The notes under the pieces are model-generated. The model was not told where the DNA came from and searched no databases. It worked only from the letters and a program-made list of their open reading frames with translations. A stretch of 64,000 bases of DNA from Melieria omissa (lineage: Eukaryota > Arthropoda > Insecta > Diptera > Ulidiidae), in assembly GCA_963971225.1 (NCBI GenBank), contig OZ020267.1, positions 107,223,892-107,287,891 of the forward strand. Direction: 5' to 3'. Within the stretch, counting starts at the first letter, position 1; every line of letters begins with the position of its first letter. A program made the position numbers and the translations under genes. Positions 12,278 to 24,463 of this stretch are shown here, piece after piece.

Positions 12278-12439
12278 ATGACGAGATCTTGGAGAGCGCC
12301 GGCAAAAGAGCACCAAAAGGTGAGTGCGAGTGGATTTTTGTAGTTTTGTTAAAGTTTATTATGTGAATTTTTGTATTGTTTGTCAAATAGAAATGAACGT
12401 TGGACCATTGGCAGCCATTGCGGAAATTTTGAGAAAAGG
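12278..12439 (+). other. possible mini-exon pair (weak)
   Basis: An ATG at 12278 opens 14 codons ending in a good donor (AAG|GTGAGTG at 12319/12320). After 71 bases an acceptor-like CAAATAG precedes a 49-base segment with its own ATG and a donor-like GTAAAT at 12440. The two segments do not join in frame from the first ATG, so they are at best untranslated or first exons. Confidence 0.15.
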
Positions 12440-13379
12440 TAAATGAAATGCTAAAGAAAAACTATTGAATGAGTATAAAAGTTGAATGAAAGTTTAAAAA
12501 TGGAAATAAAACAAATGCAATTAACTTTTAAAAATGTTAAAAAATAAATTAAAACTGCAAAAAGTAATAAATTAGAATTGGAAAGATTAAAACTGCTAAC
12601 TAACAGATTTTCTAGGCAATTATTTTAGACATTACGAAGTGTATGAGAACAATGGCTGGTCGAATAAGCTTTATTGTTATTTAAATATTTTTTTTTTTGT
12701 TAACTAAAATTTCTGAAGTCGCCATTCGAGTGTTTACACTTAACTAATCAACTAATGAATGACAAATAATTCTCAATGATAATTAATTTGTTTAGTTTAA
12801 AAATATTTTTCTATGAAAATCACTTCACCCCACCAAGTCACCTGAGTTTATGCTCTCTCAAACTAAATATGCTCTCATAATAATCTCTCAACTAAATACA
12901 ACTCTGCTGCAGAGCATCTTTCAGATCTCTTTTAGTAGATTTGTATTTTAGATAGATTTGTAGATTTGTATTTTTCGTTGTATTTGTCATGGTAAAACTT
13001 TTTGCTTGAGTATTTCCTATTCATTATTTATTTGTTCAGTTTGTAGATTTAAACAGACTGATTACATTTTTATATCTCTTAAGAAGCAATAAATGTACTT
13101 TGATTGGATTCAATCAATCAATTCAAGTTTGAAACCAAACAAAATAAATTTAAAATATTAATGACAGTAAAATACCATAATTTTAAACTTAATGGACTTA
13201 ATGGGCTTTAAGTCAGTATTCAGTAATCAGTCAGTATCAGTAAATTTTGGTTTTATAATATTTAAAAATATTTTATTATATGACTTATTTTATTATATGA
13301 CTTAGTTGAAATGGAAAGATTATTTTATATGAGGAAAATCCCTAATTTTCATGAAAAGCATAGAAAGTATCAGTAATGG
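12440..13379. other. AT-rich spacer
   Basis: AT-rich DNA; no gene, repeat or element recognised. Confidence 0.35.
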
Positions 13380-14440
13380 TTGGTTGGCTGGTTCAAGTGG
13401 CGATGTTCCAACATCCAATTAGCGCGTTGGCGCCGTTTTGATACCACTATTCTCGGTAGCTAACTAAGGTATACTGTGTGATGTCTTCAGGACTATAGAT
13501 ATATCCATATATATCCTTTATATTCAGTCCGAGAGGTTAATGAAAGAGAGTAGCGAGTTTACACTGCACTTTGCTATCTCTTCGAAAGTCTGAAATATTG
13601 GTTTTCCCAGCGTTTTCCATCTCCTTCTTGATAGCGCCGGGCAGTTGCAGAGGAAGTGGTATACGGTTTCCTTCTTGTCCCGGTTTTCACAGCTGTAACA
13701 GCTGGTATTGTATGGAATCCCCATTTTTGCCGCATGCTCTCCAATGGGCCAGTGGCCAGTGATGACTGCCGTTAGTCTTGCCACATTCCGGCGGCCCTGG
13801 TTAAGGGCTCCACGGTCTTGTTCTTGTCGTATGTAGTCTGTTGGTTTTACAGGATTCTGTCCTCTGCCATCTGGTGTTGGCTTTGGCGAAGAAGTCCTTT
13901 GAGACCTCGCTCTTGATGGAACCCAGTGGGGCATGAACCGTCAACGCCTCGCTTTCATCAAGAGCGGAGCATCTTAGAGCTAGTTCATCGGCTCTTTCGT
14001 TCCCTTCAATGTTATTGTGTCCTGGCACCCATATCAGGGTAACTAGAATCGATGATTCCAGTGCCTTGATCGTGGATTGAGGCTGTCGGAAAGTATAGTG
14101 ATGTGGCTTTTGTAGGATGTGTCTGCCAGTGCCTTCCTGCACGCTTCCCTAATAACAAGCACTTCCACCTGGAAAACGCTTGCTGTGTTGGGGAGACGGA
14201 AAGACACATTAGTTTGAGATGTTCCGAGAAGACTCCTGCTCCTACTCCGCATAACATTTTGGAGCCATCCGTGTTAATTGTGGTATCACGGTTATTAAGA
14301 ATGTCGTAAGGATATCGTAGTTTTTCCCAAAAGCAATGAAGGGAAAAGCATAATCCGTAGTTGTAGGCAGGCACCTTTGCCCTTGTGATAGTAGACTGCC
14401 GAATCGAATATTTCAGAATGTTTGGGATTTCAATTAACAT
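13380..14440 (-). mobile_element. RNase H LINE, 5'-truncated, frameshifted
   Basis: The minus strand carries an RNase H domain broken across several frames: INTDGSKM near 14270, SRWKC and VEVLVIREACRKAL, SDSLNP, then LIWVPGHNNIEGNERADELA. The Cys tail follows with LTAVITGHWPIGEHAAKMGI and C-x2-C...HFLCNCPAL. The coding end at 13524 is followed by a 3' UTR that terminates in CCAGCCAACCAACC-type repeats at about 13380. A 3'-end copy of the same family, in the opposite orientation, is at 62518-62731. RNase H downstream of RT is typical of I- and LOA-like LINEs. Confidence 0.85.
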
Positions 14441-14599
14441 AAAAAGACCATAACTTTAATCTTTAAGGTATTCACTTCTTTAATTGAATTAGAAACAACA
14501 TTAAAAAGCCGCAACATGAATCTTCAAGGTATCTTAGTATGAACTTCCTTTATTAAATTTTAAGTCACTGTTTTTTCACTTCCTTAATTGTACTTAAAA

Positions 14600-14885
14600 T
14601 CATTCTTTCCGAAGCCTTTGTGCCATAAATTCTATCGAATGTTATACAACTTAAACATTGCTTAATGATGGTCGAAAATTGCTATTTATGTACATAATAG
14701 TTTTTTTAGTCTTCTATCAAATGTTATACAACTTAAACGTTGCTTTATTCATGATCGAACATTTCTATTTATGTACATACTTTTTTTTTTTATTCTTCCC
14801 AAAGCTTTTGTGTCATAAATTCTATTTAATGTTATACAACTTAAACATTTCTTTATGATTTTCGGAAATGTCTATTTATGTAACT
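14600..14885. repeat. imperfect tandem triplication, units 82-108 bp
   Basis: TGTTATACAACTTAAAC recurs at about 14640, 14722 and 14830, each time followed by an AT-rich stretch ending in CTATTTATGTA. Confidence 0.7.
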
Positions 14886-16769
14886 TATTTGAATTGTTGT
14901 TGTTTCACCTGAAGCAAGCCGATAGTCGTCATGAAAAAAGAAGAAAGTATCACCAAAAACTGATATCAGTTTTTGCTTATCAAGACTTGTATCAGTAAAA
15001 CTTACCAAAAACGAGATAAGATATAGGAATGCGAATCAAATCAGAGCTAAAAAAAATTGCAAACAATTGTTATCAACTGCGAAAAAGATTGAAACTGAAT
15101 TGAAAGATTTCGGAACAGTCTATTAAAACTTAAAAGCATTGCAATCTTTTGCATGTAGAAAAAATTAGCGTTTGCTATTTGGAAAGCAAGTTCTTCACCA
15201 GACATTGTGTAATATTTGTTATAGGATTTGTCTGTACAGTTCGAATGAGTGTCAAAAATGTTTGGTCCAATTAGTAAAAAGTTAAATTAAAGTTAAGTTA
15301 AACTTTATATAAGCCCAAGTTAATCTCATACAGAGGCAGCTACTTTACTTAACTAAAAATATCTGCGAGAAAAGCCAAATATCTGCGAGACCCCTAAAAT
15401 GAGATCTTGTGGACGCCACAACCCAATCAAAGCATTGTATAGTGAAATTTTCGGCCAGTCAGCTTCTGTTTCTTAAAAAGCCACTTTCACCTAAATCCTT
15501 ACAAATTATATAAATTTTTATGAAGTTTTAAATATAGAATTGATTTCTTATTGACCCATAAATACCTGCGTTTATTGTTTGTATTCAGCGCCTGAAGAAT
15601 CGGCTTCATTTAGTGTCTTATAATCCGATTTAAGAATCAAGAAGCACATCTGAATAATGTTAACATCAACCGAGTTGTGTGCATTTGAGTGTGTATGGGT
15701 TTGTATATATGTAAAGCAAACAAATGCTTCACTAAGTTTAAGTAATCATGTTTCAAATAAAATTACTTTTATTGAAATGGTTTTTTGTAATTTTTGTTTT
15801 ATCATTTGTTGTTGCTTTCCATGCACATAACTTGCGTATATTTAACAATTTTTCTGCTCATTTGGTTTTCTCTTTGCCTAATTTTAATGCATAAATATGA
15901 AACCGATTTGTTTTAGACACTGTGGAAATTTGTGTTGTTGTTGTAATTGTATTTTACTGTTGTAGTGGTACGCAATAAGCACAATAAATACTTTTTTTAT
16001 GATGACGAATTATTATTTTGTATTTTTCTTGCTGCTTGTTAAACATTTTTATACTTAAATATTTTTTAATTCTTAAATATTTTTTTTAATATTTAAATAA
16101 CTATCTTTTTTTCAATATTTTTTATAGCTTTAACATTTATTTTAATGCTTTCATTAAATTTTATATTTTGTAATTATTTGCAATAAATTTGTAACTTGAT
16201 TTTTCACCAGAATGCACTTACAATTTGTTGTTGTTGTTGATGTTGTTATGATTGGTTATTGTATACAATCTCACAATAAATTTGTGTAACTTTTCTAACT
16301 TGCTTTCGTTTGCTGCTTTTGAATAGAGAGAACAAGAAAATTGTTGTAAAAAAAGGTGAATATTTTTATGTAAAAAACTTGTTTGAATTGAAAATATTTT
16401 AAAATGTAAGGCCAGCTTGAGTGGAGGTTGGGAGCGCAGAGAGCGAAAAAAGCATTTAAAAAAAAATTAATATTGATAACTGAATTTTTGGTTAATTTTG
16501 TATTTGATTTTATTTAATTTTAAATTAAATTTAAATTAATAATATTTTGTTTTTGTTACATTTTTAATAACAGAAAACTAATATTTGCAAACTGTGAGAA
16601 AGTGGCAAGCGAAATTATTGCTCGCCTTATTTTACTGTAATTTATTTTAGTTTTGTTGTTGTTGTTATTGCGAGTATGTGGCGAAAATTGCACACACTCG
16701 CATTTGAAAAGCAAAAAACAATAACAAAAACAAAAAGTGGCCATAAAATTTTAATACAAAAATAACAGA
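14886..16769. other. AT-rich spacer with 20-bp palindrome
   Basis: A perfect palindrome, AAAAACTGATATCAGTTTTT, lies at 14955-14974. The rest is AT-rich with GTT runs at about 16225-16245. No gene supported. Confidence 0.4.
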
Positions 16770-18330
16770 TTTTATGTGCGCGCTCTCTCGTTGGCGCTCT
16801 GCTCCGCCACCCAGCGGCACGCGGCGGCATTGGAACACGCCGAATGTTGCGCTGCAACGAAACGCGACGAGAGTCGAGTTGCGATACGTAAGCAACAACC
16901 ATGAAAAACGAACGAACGAGCAATTTTCGAACGAGCGCCCAGTGGGGCAAACGAACGCAGCGGCACCGAAACGTGGGGCAACGCAATTGTCCACAACAAC
17001 GGCCCCGAGCGAGCGAACGAGCGATGCGGAGCGACTTGACGAGTGGCCGCTACGCAACAGCGACGGCACTGACATAGGCGAGACGGCCACAACGTTGGAG
17101 CCGTCGATGTGTTGCCTACGACAACGTACAACGAGCCGACCGTGCGAGCGCGCTACGTTCGGTTCCGTTTCGTTTCGTTCCGTGCGGCTGGCGCGCACTG
17201 AGCGAAATTCCGTAACGTCCGCAGCACAATGGAAAGACGCGCACACACACACACAGCCTTGGGGCAGCGGGTGGTGGCGGCAGCGGCAGTGCCGATACAA
17301 GTGACGAGTTGCCTGCCAGCAGCGCAGTCGGAAAAAAAAACAACGAGAAACAACAACAGCAAACGAAAATAAATGAAGACGACAAAATACGCAGGCGACA
17401 ACGAAGATTTTTGCTTATATTTTTGTACAGATTTTCACATTTTCTTTTTGTTAAAGATTTTCTAGAAATTTGCCACCGCGCACACTGACGTTTCGAGTAT
17501 GTTTTCAACGACGCCCATTCGGCGCGCCCTCACCACTCACTTTGCTCGACTTCTTCGATTTTACACACTTCTCCAGCGGTAACTGCAACTCGACGTCGAC
17601 GACGAACTTTTACGCTTTGCAATAAGCTTTTCTCTTGCGCTTTTGTGTAATTTTTTCTTATTTATTTATATTTTTTTTTGGTAAAAATTGTAAATAACAA
17701 AAGAAAGAACAACAATTTGCCGTTTTGCGTGTATGAAACTTTTTCGTATTGAATTTATATTTGGAAAATGAGATTCTTTTGGTGATCAATTTGTTGCTTT
17801 TCTTCACAAATATGCTTGAAAAAAATTAAGTCGCGTACGCGCGACACGATAAACTGCCTCCCATCCGTAACAAACGAAATACAAACTCGAACTGAAAAGT
17901 GCGAGTAGCAATGCGGCTGAGATACGCGGACGGACGCGAGCGAACAGCACGACAACGAGCGCGCCCCATCGTCGGCGAAACGTTGGCGCGGCGATGGTAG
18001 CGAGGAGCACTGGGCGGTGTGGAGCTACGTTGGAATTTTTCGCACGCACACACACACATACGCTCGCAGTGGGAATGCGATTAATTTGGGGCTGGCAATG
18101 CTGCAGTCAAATGTATCTGCATCTTTTCCGCATACAACGCCACAATTGGCCGCTGACAGCGCGCTGCCAAATTGGCGAGCAGCGCACAAATAGCCGGCAT
18201 TTGCGGCGCGCTCTCTCACTCTCTCTCTTTGACCAGCGCGCTCTCTTGCTCTCTGTACAGTGCACAGCATTGCACTCTGCCATCGCCAGCAGCGGTCGTA
18301 TCTCATAGATACAACTCGTCAGGCGTAGGT
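16770..18330. promoter_or_regulatory. GC-rich island with GAGA tracts, possible promoter or first exons
   Basis: GC content is clearly above the flanks. Pyrimidine blocks at 18208-18262 (CTCTCTCACTCTCTCTCT and CTCTCTTGCTCTC) match clustered GAGA-factor sites seen from the other strand. The minus strand near 17200 has an initiator-like TCAGTG followed by CGGAACGAAACG, and a donor-like GTGAGTGGTG ends a CG-rich segment near 17540. Reading frames stay open on both strands but lack any domain, as expected from GC-rich untranslated DNA. Gene identity and direction are unknown. Confidence 0.3.
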
Positions 18331-20729
18331 ATGAACGTGTGTTCGTAGGCAACGTAAATGCAATTGGATTGAATTTAATGGCGGATTGGAATACGAAATG
18401 AAGAAGCGAAAAGCACAAATAAAATACAGCAACAAACAAATTAAACAAGCAACAAAAACATAGTCACACAACATAAAGAAATTTACTAATTATAGCAAAA
18501 TTACCACTAAAAGTTCAGTGCAATTAAACTGAAATTAATGAATTTGATAATATTTTTGCCAACATTAAAATTATTTCGTTTTCTTTTTTTTTTTTTTGAA
18601 GAAGAAAATTTTCATTGCGCTCAAGTACGCACGCAAAGCAAGCAAATGAATGAAGGCAACAAAAACTAAAAATTATTTCGTTGATGACGAAACACATGTT
18701 GGTCTGACGATGTTGATGTTGTTGTTGCTGTGCGGTCTAACTGCGCGCTCCGCATCAAGTCACAACCGTTTTGCATCAAAGAGCGCCAACAGTCCAAACC
18801 AGAGCAGCCGCCAACGTGCATTGAAGAGCGTTTTTCAATTTCGTTTGCCAAAAGTGTTCGTTCGAATTTACTTTCGGTCATTCGTCGTTGTCACTAGTAA
18901 ATCTCTCACTAATCTTTAGCTCTATTTTCTCTGTTTCGACTTTATCATCAGTTTCTTCTTCTTTTGCTTGCGCTGCCTTGTCTTGGTGCTGGCTTTCGAA
19001 AAGAGCTTTTATAGGTTTTTTTCTTCTTACTTTTCGTTACCATTTCATGCTATTGTTGTTGTTTTTGCATCAATATCTTACTCGCCTGAATATTTCGTTG
19101 CTATTTGTGCGCAGCAACAACGCACAGCTGGTGCGTTGTTTTGCTTTCGAGTTGCTATTGTTGTTGTTTCTGTTGCATGTTGGCACAGCTTTTCTGCTTT
19201 CTGTGTTTTGATTGTTGTTGTTCAACTTGCAAACGAAACTCTTTGTCTGCTTTTCATATGTTTTCGTTTTTTCTTCATTCTATCCAATCAGTCTTTTCTT
19301 TTCTTTCGTATCTATCTTCTAGTGCTTCGCATATGCCTTCTTGTTGCTTTTGTCGCTGTGTATTTCTATCTTCATTTCTCTTCTTTGCTTCCACTGTACG
19401 GTGCCTTAATTTTCAAAGCTTTTTTGCATTTTCGTTTTCATTAGAAAGAAATACGAAAACTGTTCGCCAATGTTGAAGATGGCAAACAAGCGCAGCATAG
19501 TTGCCAGCGTAATGTTTTACAATGATTTTTAAATAAAATTGTAATTATATTAAATTGTAGTATTAATTTAGATACTATTATTTGTTATACATTTCAAAGC
19601 ACAAAGCAGAATCTTTCCAAAATTGTCAAAGAATTTCGAAACAAAATTTAAGCCTTAAGGCTAGAAAGTTGTCTATTTTTATAATAATTTTTTTATTAAT
19701 TTTTTTATTAATTTTTTTTTTTATTAATTTTTTTTCCTTAATGTTTTTTCCTATACAGTTTCAGTCAGTTTTTAGCAAATTCAACCATACAATTTTTTCA
19801 TCATTTGAATTTTAACTTTCTTTTTTGCAAAGCGAATTCATTCAGGTGATAGCGTAGTGGCAGCAACCAAATTTCAATGTATTTAGTTTTTGTTTTCTGG
19901 GCTTAGATTGTCAAAATCAGCAAATCAGAACAAAGCTTGCTTTTTTCATTTTTAAGCTGTCACAGTTTCCACCACAAAAAAATCAAATCAGCTGATTCAA
20001 CGAGGTCACCTGTATTAATTCGCCTTGATTTTTTGTTATTATTATTATGGTTTTTACTCCGTTTTCGTAAGTTTTGACAACTTTTGCTTTAAAAAGTTTT
20101 AAGCATTAGTAGCTTTCGGTGTCCAGTAGGTAAATTCTTACAGAACGCTGGACAACCAGGATGTAAAGCGATAAGGAGGAGAGGAGGAGGATAAGGAGAT
20201 AAGGCGAATGCGAATGCAATCGATACTGACTTCTAAACTGACTTTGAATTGAATTCATAAATTCAACAGCTTTGCACCAAGGAACAGGCTGACTCCGATA
20301 TGGTTCCGAGAACATATTGAGACACAAAACAGGCTCCAAGGCTCTAAGAAAGGCTCTGAGACACTAAGAAAAGCTCTGAGGCACAAAGAAAGGGTTTGAA
20401 ATTGACTTCTGTGAGGCGCAAGTTGTTTTTCATAAAATTCGTGGTGAGAAGAGTAAACGTCCAACGTAGAAGGTGGTTGGTAGATTGGCTGAGTGATTGC
20501 TGCCACGACTAAGTAGCACAATTAGCACACTGAGTGTCATTTTGGTGCTAAATCGTCTTTTTGTGTAGATATTGGGTACTATTTAAAATCCATTTTGTAG
20601 AATTCAGAAAGTGTAGAAGCTTTCTGATCTTCTTAGTTAAGGGGGTAATTGATGGGCTACATTTTCACGGGGTGTAGGGAAATAAGATGCTTTTTTATTT
20701 CTTAAAATTTAGTTTAATTTATTTTAATT
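18331..20729. other. spacer without recognised gene
   Basis: AT-rich and pyrimidine-rich (18.9-19.4 kb) DNA. A short run of GGCTCTRAGAAA-type repeats lies at about 20335-20395. No gene supported. Confidence 0.35.
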
Positions 20730-21380
20730 TATACTAGAGTCCTGAACGAGTATGCATTTTTGCTATTCGAAAACATTCAAATGCTTTTGAATAGAATACT
20801 TCACTTCATCTCTGCGGACCAGTCCGAATGAATACAAGTACAGCTCTCTTCGAGTACGAGTAAGCTCCGAACAGAAACGAGTAGACGTACACTATTTATT
20901 CATGTTCGATCGAAGCGGGAAAAAGAAGACAAAAGCATTCGAATAATAGTACAAACTGCTTGAATTTTCGAATATACTTGTTTTATTATTCCTAAGATTA
21001 TTTAGAAATATTTATGTTGTATATTAATATTTATTTATTTGCTATGATACCTTCATCAATAATTTCCATTTTGCGTATTAACTAATAAGTCACTTCAACC
21101 ACACCACAAGTATACAAATGGAAAAGTGACATACTGCGCATAAAAATATTCGAGGAAACTGTTGATCTTCGAATACTTCGCAAAGTTCTCGATTATTGAA
21201 TACGAGCACTGCAGTATTCGGTTCTCCCCGAATACGAGCACTGCAGTGTTCGCTATTCACCGAATATGAATAGAATCGAGAAGCGACGCTCGCTGGTTCT
21301 CGTTTCTATTCGTTTTGTTTCACACATTCTTCGAATACCAAGTACCCGTACAATATGTACAGTCACCAAAATGAATATAT
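20730..21380. repeat. region rich in CGAATA / TTCGAATA motifs
   Basis: ATTCGAA and CGAATAC variants occur many times in both orientations. GAATACGAGCACTGCAGTRTTCG is tandemly duplicated at about 21199-21250. The clustering looks like subterminal repeats of a non-autonomous DNA transposon, but I could not define matched ends. Confidence 0.4.
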
Positions 21381-21887
21381 TCATGCAGGACATTAATTTA
21401 TAAATATTTCATACATATTTAGCTGTGATGTTTCCAGATTTCTGAAATTGATTTCTCTGAGTCCAAATCTAGGATATGCCTTAAAAATTTTGAGATTCGA
21501 AGTTCTGGTCAACAATTTCATAATCAGGAAATACCATGACCCATGTTGAGATCACCAACTCGAAATAATCACAGACCATCGAGATTGTCTTGATTTTAAG
21601 AAGGCAAGGCAAGAAGATGCTTAGTCTAAATTGGAGAAGGCTGACGACACAAAATTCGGTCCATGGAAACTTAAGAAGACATCTAGAATGGTTTAATCTT
21701 GCTGTAGAAGTTATCGATAGATTATGTATGACATTAGGAAACAGAAGACAGTGCGTAGAGAGACAACTATTTGTTGAAAAGAATGGCCAATAATCAGTTA
21801 AGAGAATCCAAGACTTGGCGATATAGTTTGATAAAGCTACATAGATATAGCTAGAAGAAAGGAAGCCTACTGCCCAGCAGGCCAGCA
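21381..21887. other. spacer without recognised gene
   Basis: No motif, repeat or coding signal recognised. Confidence 0.3.
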
Positions 21888-22010
21888 TCGCTAGTTCAGC
21901 GGGTAGCGAGCACTCTTTTCATACCAGAGGCTCTAGATTCGATTCCTAGTTCCGGCTGGCTTAACACTCGTCTACTAGTTTTACTATTCAAGTAAAAACA
22001 AACCCTCTAA
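21888..22010 (+). mobile_element. tRNA-headed SINE, family B, copy 2 (head)
   Basis: Box A-like GCTAGTTCAGCGGGTAGCG, a CAT at the anticodon-loop position, box B GATTCGATTCC, then TTCCGGCTGG followed by AACACTCGTCTACT. The last part matches the AACGCTCATCTACT segment of the 29.2-kb copy. Spacing differs from a real tRNA and the acceptor stem does not pair. Confidence 0.65.
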
Positions 22011-23595
22011 ATGTGAAAGAGAAACTGCTGAAACCTCAGAACTATAAAAAAACTTGGTTTTAGTACTTAGAAATCCACCATTTCACTAGCAATGGATTCA
22101 TTGTTATCCAAGAAACCCATTGCTTTACCAATTCAGTTTAAGTTTTCAAATGTCTTTTGACTACAAAATGACACAAACGTATTTGTAATATTTCAATTGC
22201 TGACGCCACCTTGTCGACCCCAACTACAATTTCCAAGATTTACCAGCGATCTAACTTTAACCAGTAAGTTGCCGGCAACTATGCTGCAAGATGCTGATAA
22301 ATCAATAAGTACAACAACTGCAAACAGAAAGTCAACACCAACACTCAAACCGCAGAGCAAATCATAAATCAAAAATAATTGCTTTCAAATTATACACAAA
22401 TTGCCATTACTGGCCACAGCTAATTTAAGCAAAAATCGTTTTAAATTTTCCGGAAAAAAAATTTTCGAGCAAAAAACTAGTTTTTGTGGCAGGAAATTTG
22501 AAATGAAATACTTTGGAATGTTGTGAAGTAAAAAAAATGATTTAGTGTCAAATAAAATTAGATAGAACTGATGCTGACATTTACATGATTAAATGAGTTA
22601 TGAGACATCAAACCACATTTTATAAAAAAATATTAAACTAAAATCTTTTAAAGAGAGGTTTGTTGAGGCTCTATGCTCCCAAGCAAAGTGAATTAAAAGA
22701 AACAAACACGATAAGAATGATAGATGACATCGATTACATTTGTTCTTTTTGATGGAAAATTACTGGCACAATTCTTTGTTATTTTTCATACAGTTTTGCA
22801 ATACAAAAACGTAGAGAATGCAGCTGCGAAAAACTCCCAAATCAGCGAACCAATCCTTAGTTTTTGATCATACCGACATTTTGGGCATTTAAGAAAAATG
22901 ACACAATATTAAAATTTAAACATTTTAAGAAAAACTAAAAGTCGTTTCATGACAACAACATCTAAACATTACCACTTGCATTATGCTGCCATATCATTTG
23001 GCTCATCAAAAATCCATTAAATCCAACTCACGTGACTATGTAAATTTTGCGCTGTTAATGAAACTAATTAAAAGCAAAAACAACAAATAAGAAAACAAAA
23101 AACGAAGAAATTCACAATAGCCAACCAAATGTGAGTGTGTTGCAATGATTCACAAACAACAACAACAATAACTATATTTCTACACATAAAGCAACAATAA
23201 AATCTATGCAAATTATGATTGCATACAAAAATGTAATGTGATGGCGCTGAAGTTGTGTGAATAAAATTTCAATAACTGTGAAAATTTTGTTAAGAAAATA
23301 ATAATAAAAAATCATTAAATAATTAATGAATAAATATTAAACATTTTTCATTAAAAATGACTACTAAAATTAATTTGAATAATTATTTTTCCATTTATTT
23401 TTAATTATAATAGTTAATTATGTCTTTAATACTTGGCTGGACCGACCACGTCGTCCACGGAAAGTCACTGTTGGATAGCAGCTCAGGGGAGAGGCATCGT
23501 TTTAGAAATTGAGAACATCAAAATTTCTCTCTCGCACTTGACAAACAGATGACAGTCTTTCAGGCGCCGGTGCTGGCCACCTGTGTAGGAGCGCT
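22011..23595. other. AT-rich spacer
   Basis: AT-rich DNA with CAA runs near 23155. No gene or element recognised. Confidence 0.35.
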
Positions 23596-23840
23596 TTAGT
23601 TGCTTATGAGGAAGATTGTTAGGTTAGGTAAGGTTAAGTTAAAGTGGTTGCCTGGACACGAAACTTTGCCGAAAGGCATACTTGGGCCCACAAGGAGAAA
23701 TGTATCTGTCTTACTGTGAGTCGGAGAATCCAACCAGTTTCTGATGTTGACTGATCTGAGGTAGACCAAACTGTCGAAGAAGGGAGAACCTAGCGATTTA
23801 CATCTTCGTCCAGAGAGAGCCGGAAAGTGGCTCAATCCAA
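23596..23840 (-). mobile_element. RNase H LINE tail fragment
   Basis: The minus strand reads HFPALSGRRCKSLGSPFFDS and then LVYLRSVNIRNWLDS, the region after the Cys tail of RNase H LINEs. Towards the left it passes into TAACCTTACCTAACCTAAC, an AACC-like 3' tail near 23615-23640. It abuts the next fragment head to head. Confidence 0.6.
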
Positions 23841-23844
23841 CAGC

Positions 23845-24220
23845 ATCTATGTATTACCTACTGAGGCTGAGCAAAAATGATTTGAGAACCATTGTGGGCC
23901 TCGCAACACGACATATGACGCTTGACAAGTACGTCAACCCTTCAACACTCATTGGTTTGGTTTGGCCAGGAGAACCAGAAAGAGATATTGGCCCACTTTA
24001 TGTGTACATGCCCGGGTTTAGCAAGTCGCTTCCCAAAATACTTAAGAACAATTTCAACTATGACGATCAGGAAGCTTCTACACATCCTGGATCTAACAAA
24101 GTGGATTTAAAAAAACATCAAGTATCAACACAAAAAGAGGATGTGCCACCAAGCTGACACTTTATGGTTAATTGTGCTACCTATGTAGCTGAGGTAGCAA
24201 CCACTTAGCCAATTAACCAA
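23845..24220 (+). mobile_element. RNase H LINE tail fragment, opposite orientation
   Basis: The plus strand encodes LRLSKNDLRTIVGLATRHMT and, after a frameshift, EILAHFMCTCPGLASRFPKY, which match the Cys tail. The sequence ends in CCAATTAACCAACCAACG at about 24215. Confidence 0.65.
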
Positions 24221-24463
24221 CCAACGTTAACCGAACTGAGATACGTGCCTTGGATATTGTCGGCATGTGTCAAGAGAGCAATGAGCCTAGTGCTCACAGT
24301 GATTTAGTGACTTCCCAGCTTTCGTTGGTAGTGACTCTAGCGGAGAATTGGCTGCTGGAACTGACGCTACTAGACAGTCTTTGCTTTACCAAGGCAGCGA
24401 ACCAGCTAAAAGAGATTTAGAATATCTGAGGGAAAACTTGATGTCAAGGACTGTTTTACATTT

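Noticed and set aside
16665..17508. Open frames up to 211 codons on both strands
   Set aside because: Open on both strands because of GC-rich, stop-poor DNA; Arg/Ser/Thr-rich with no domain or homologous motif.
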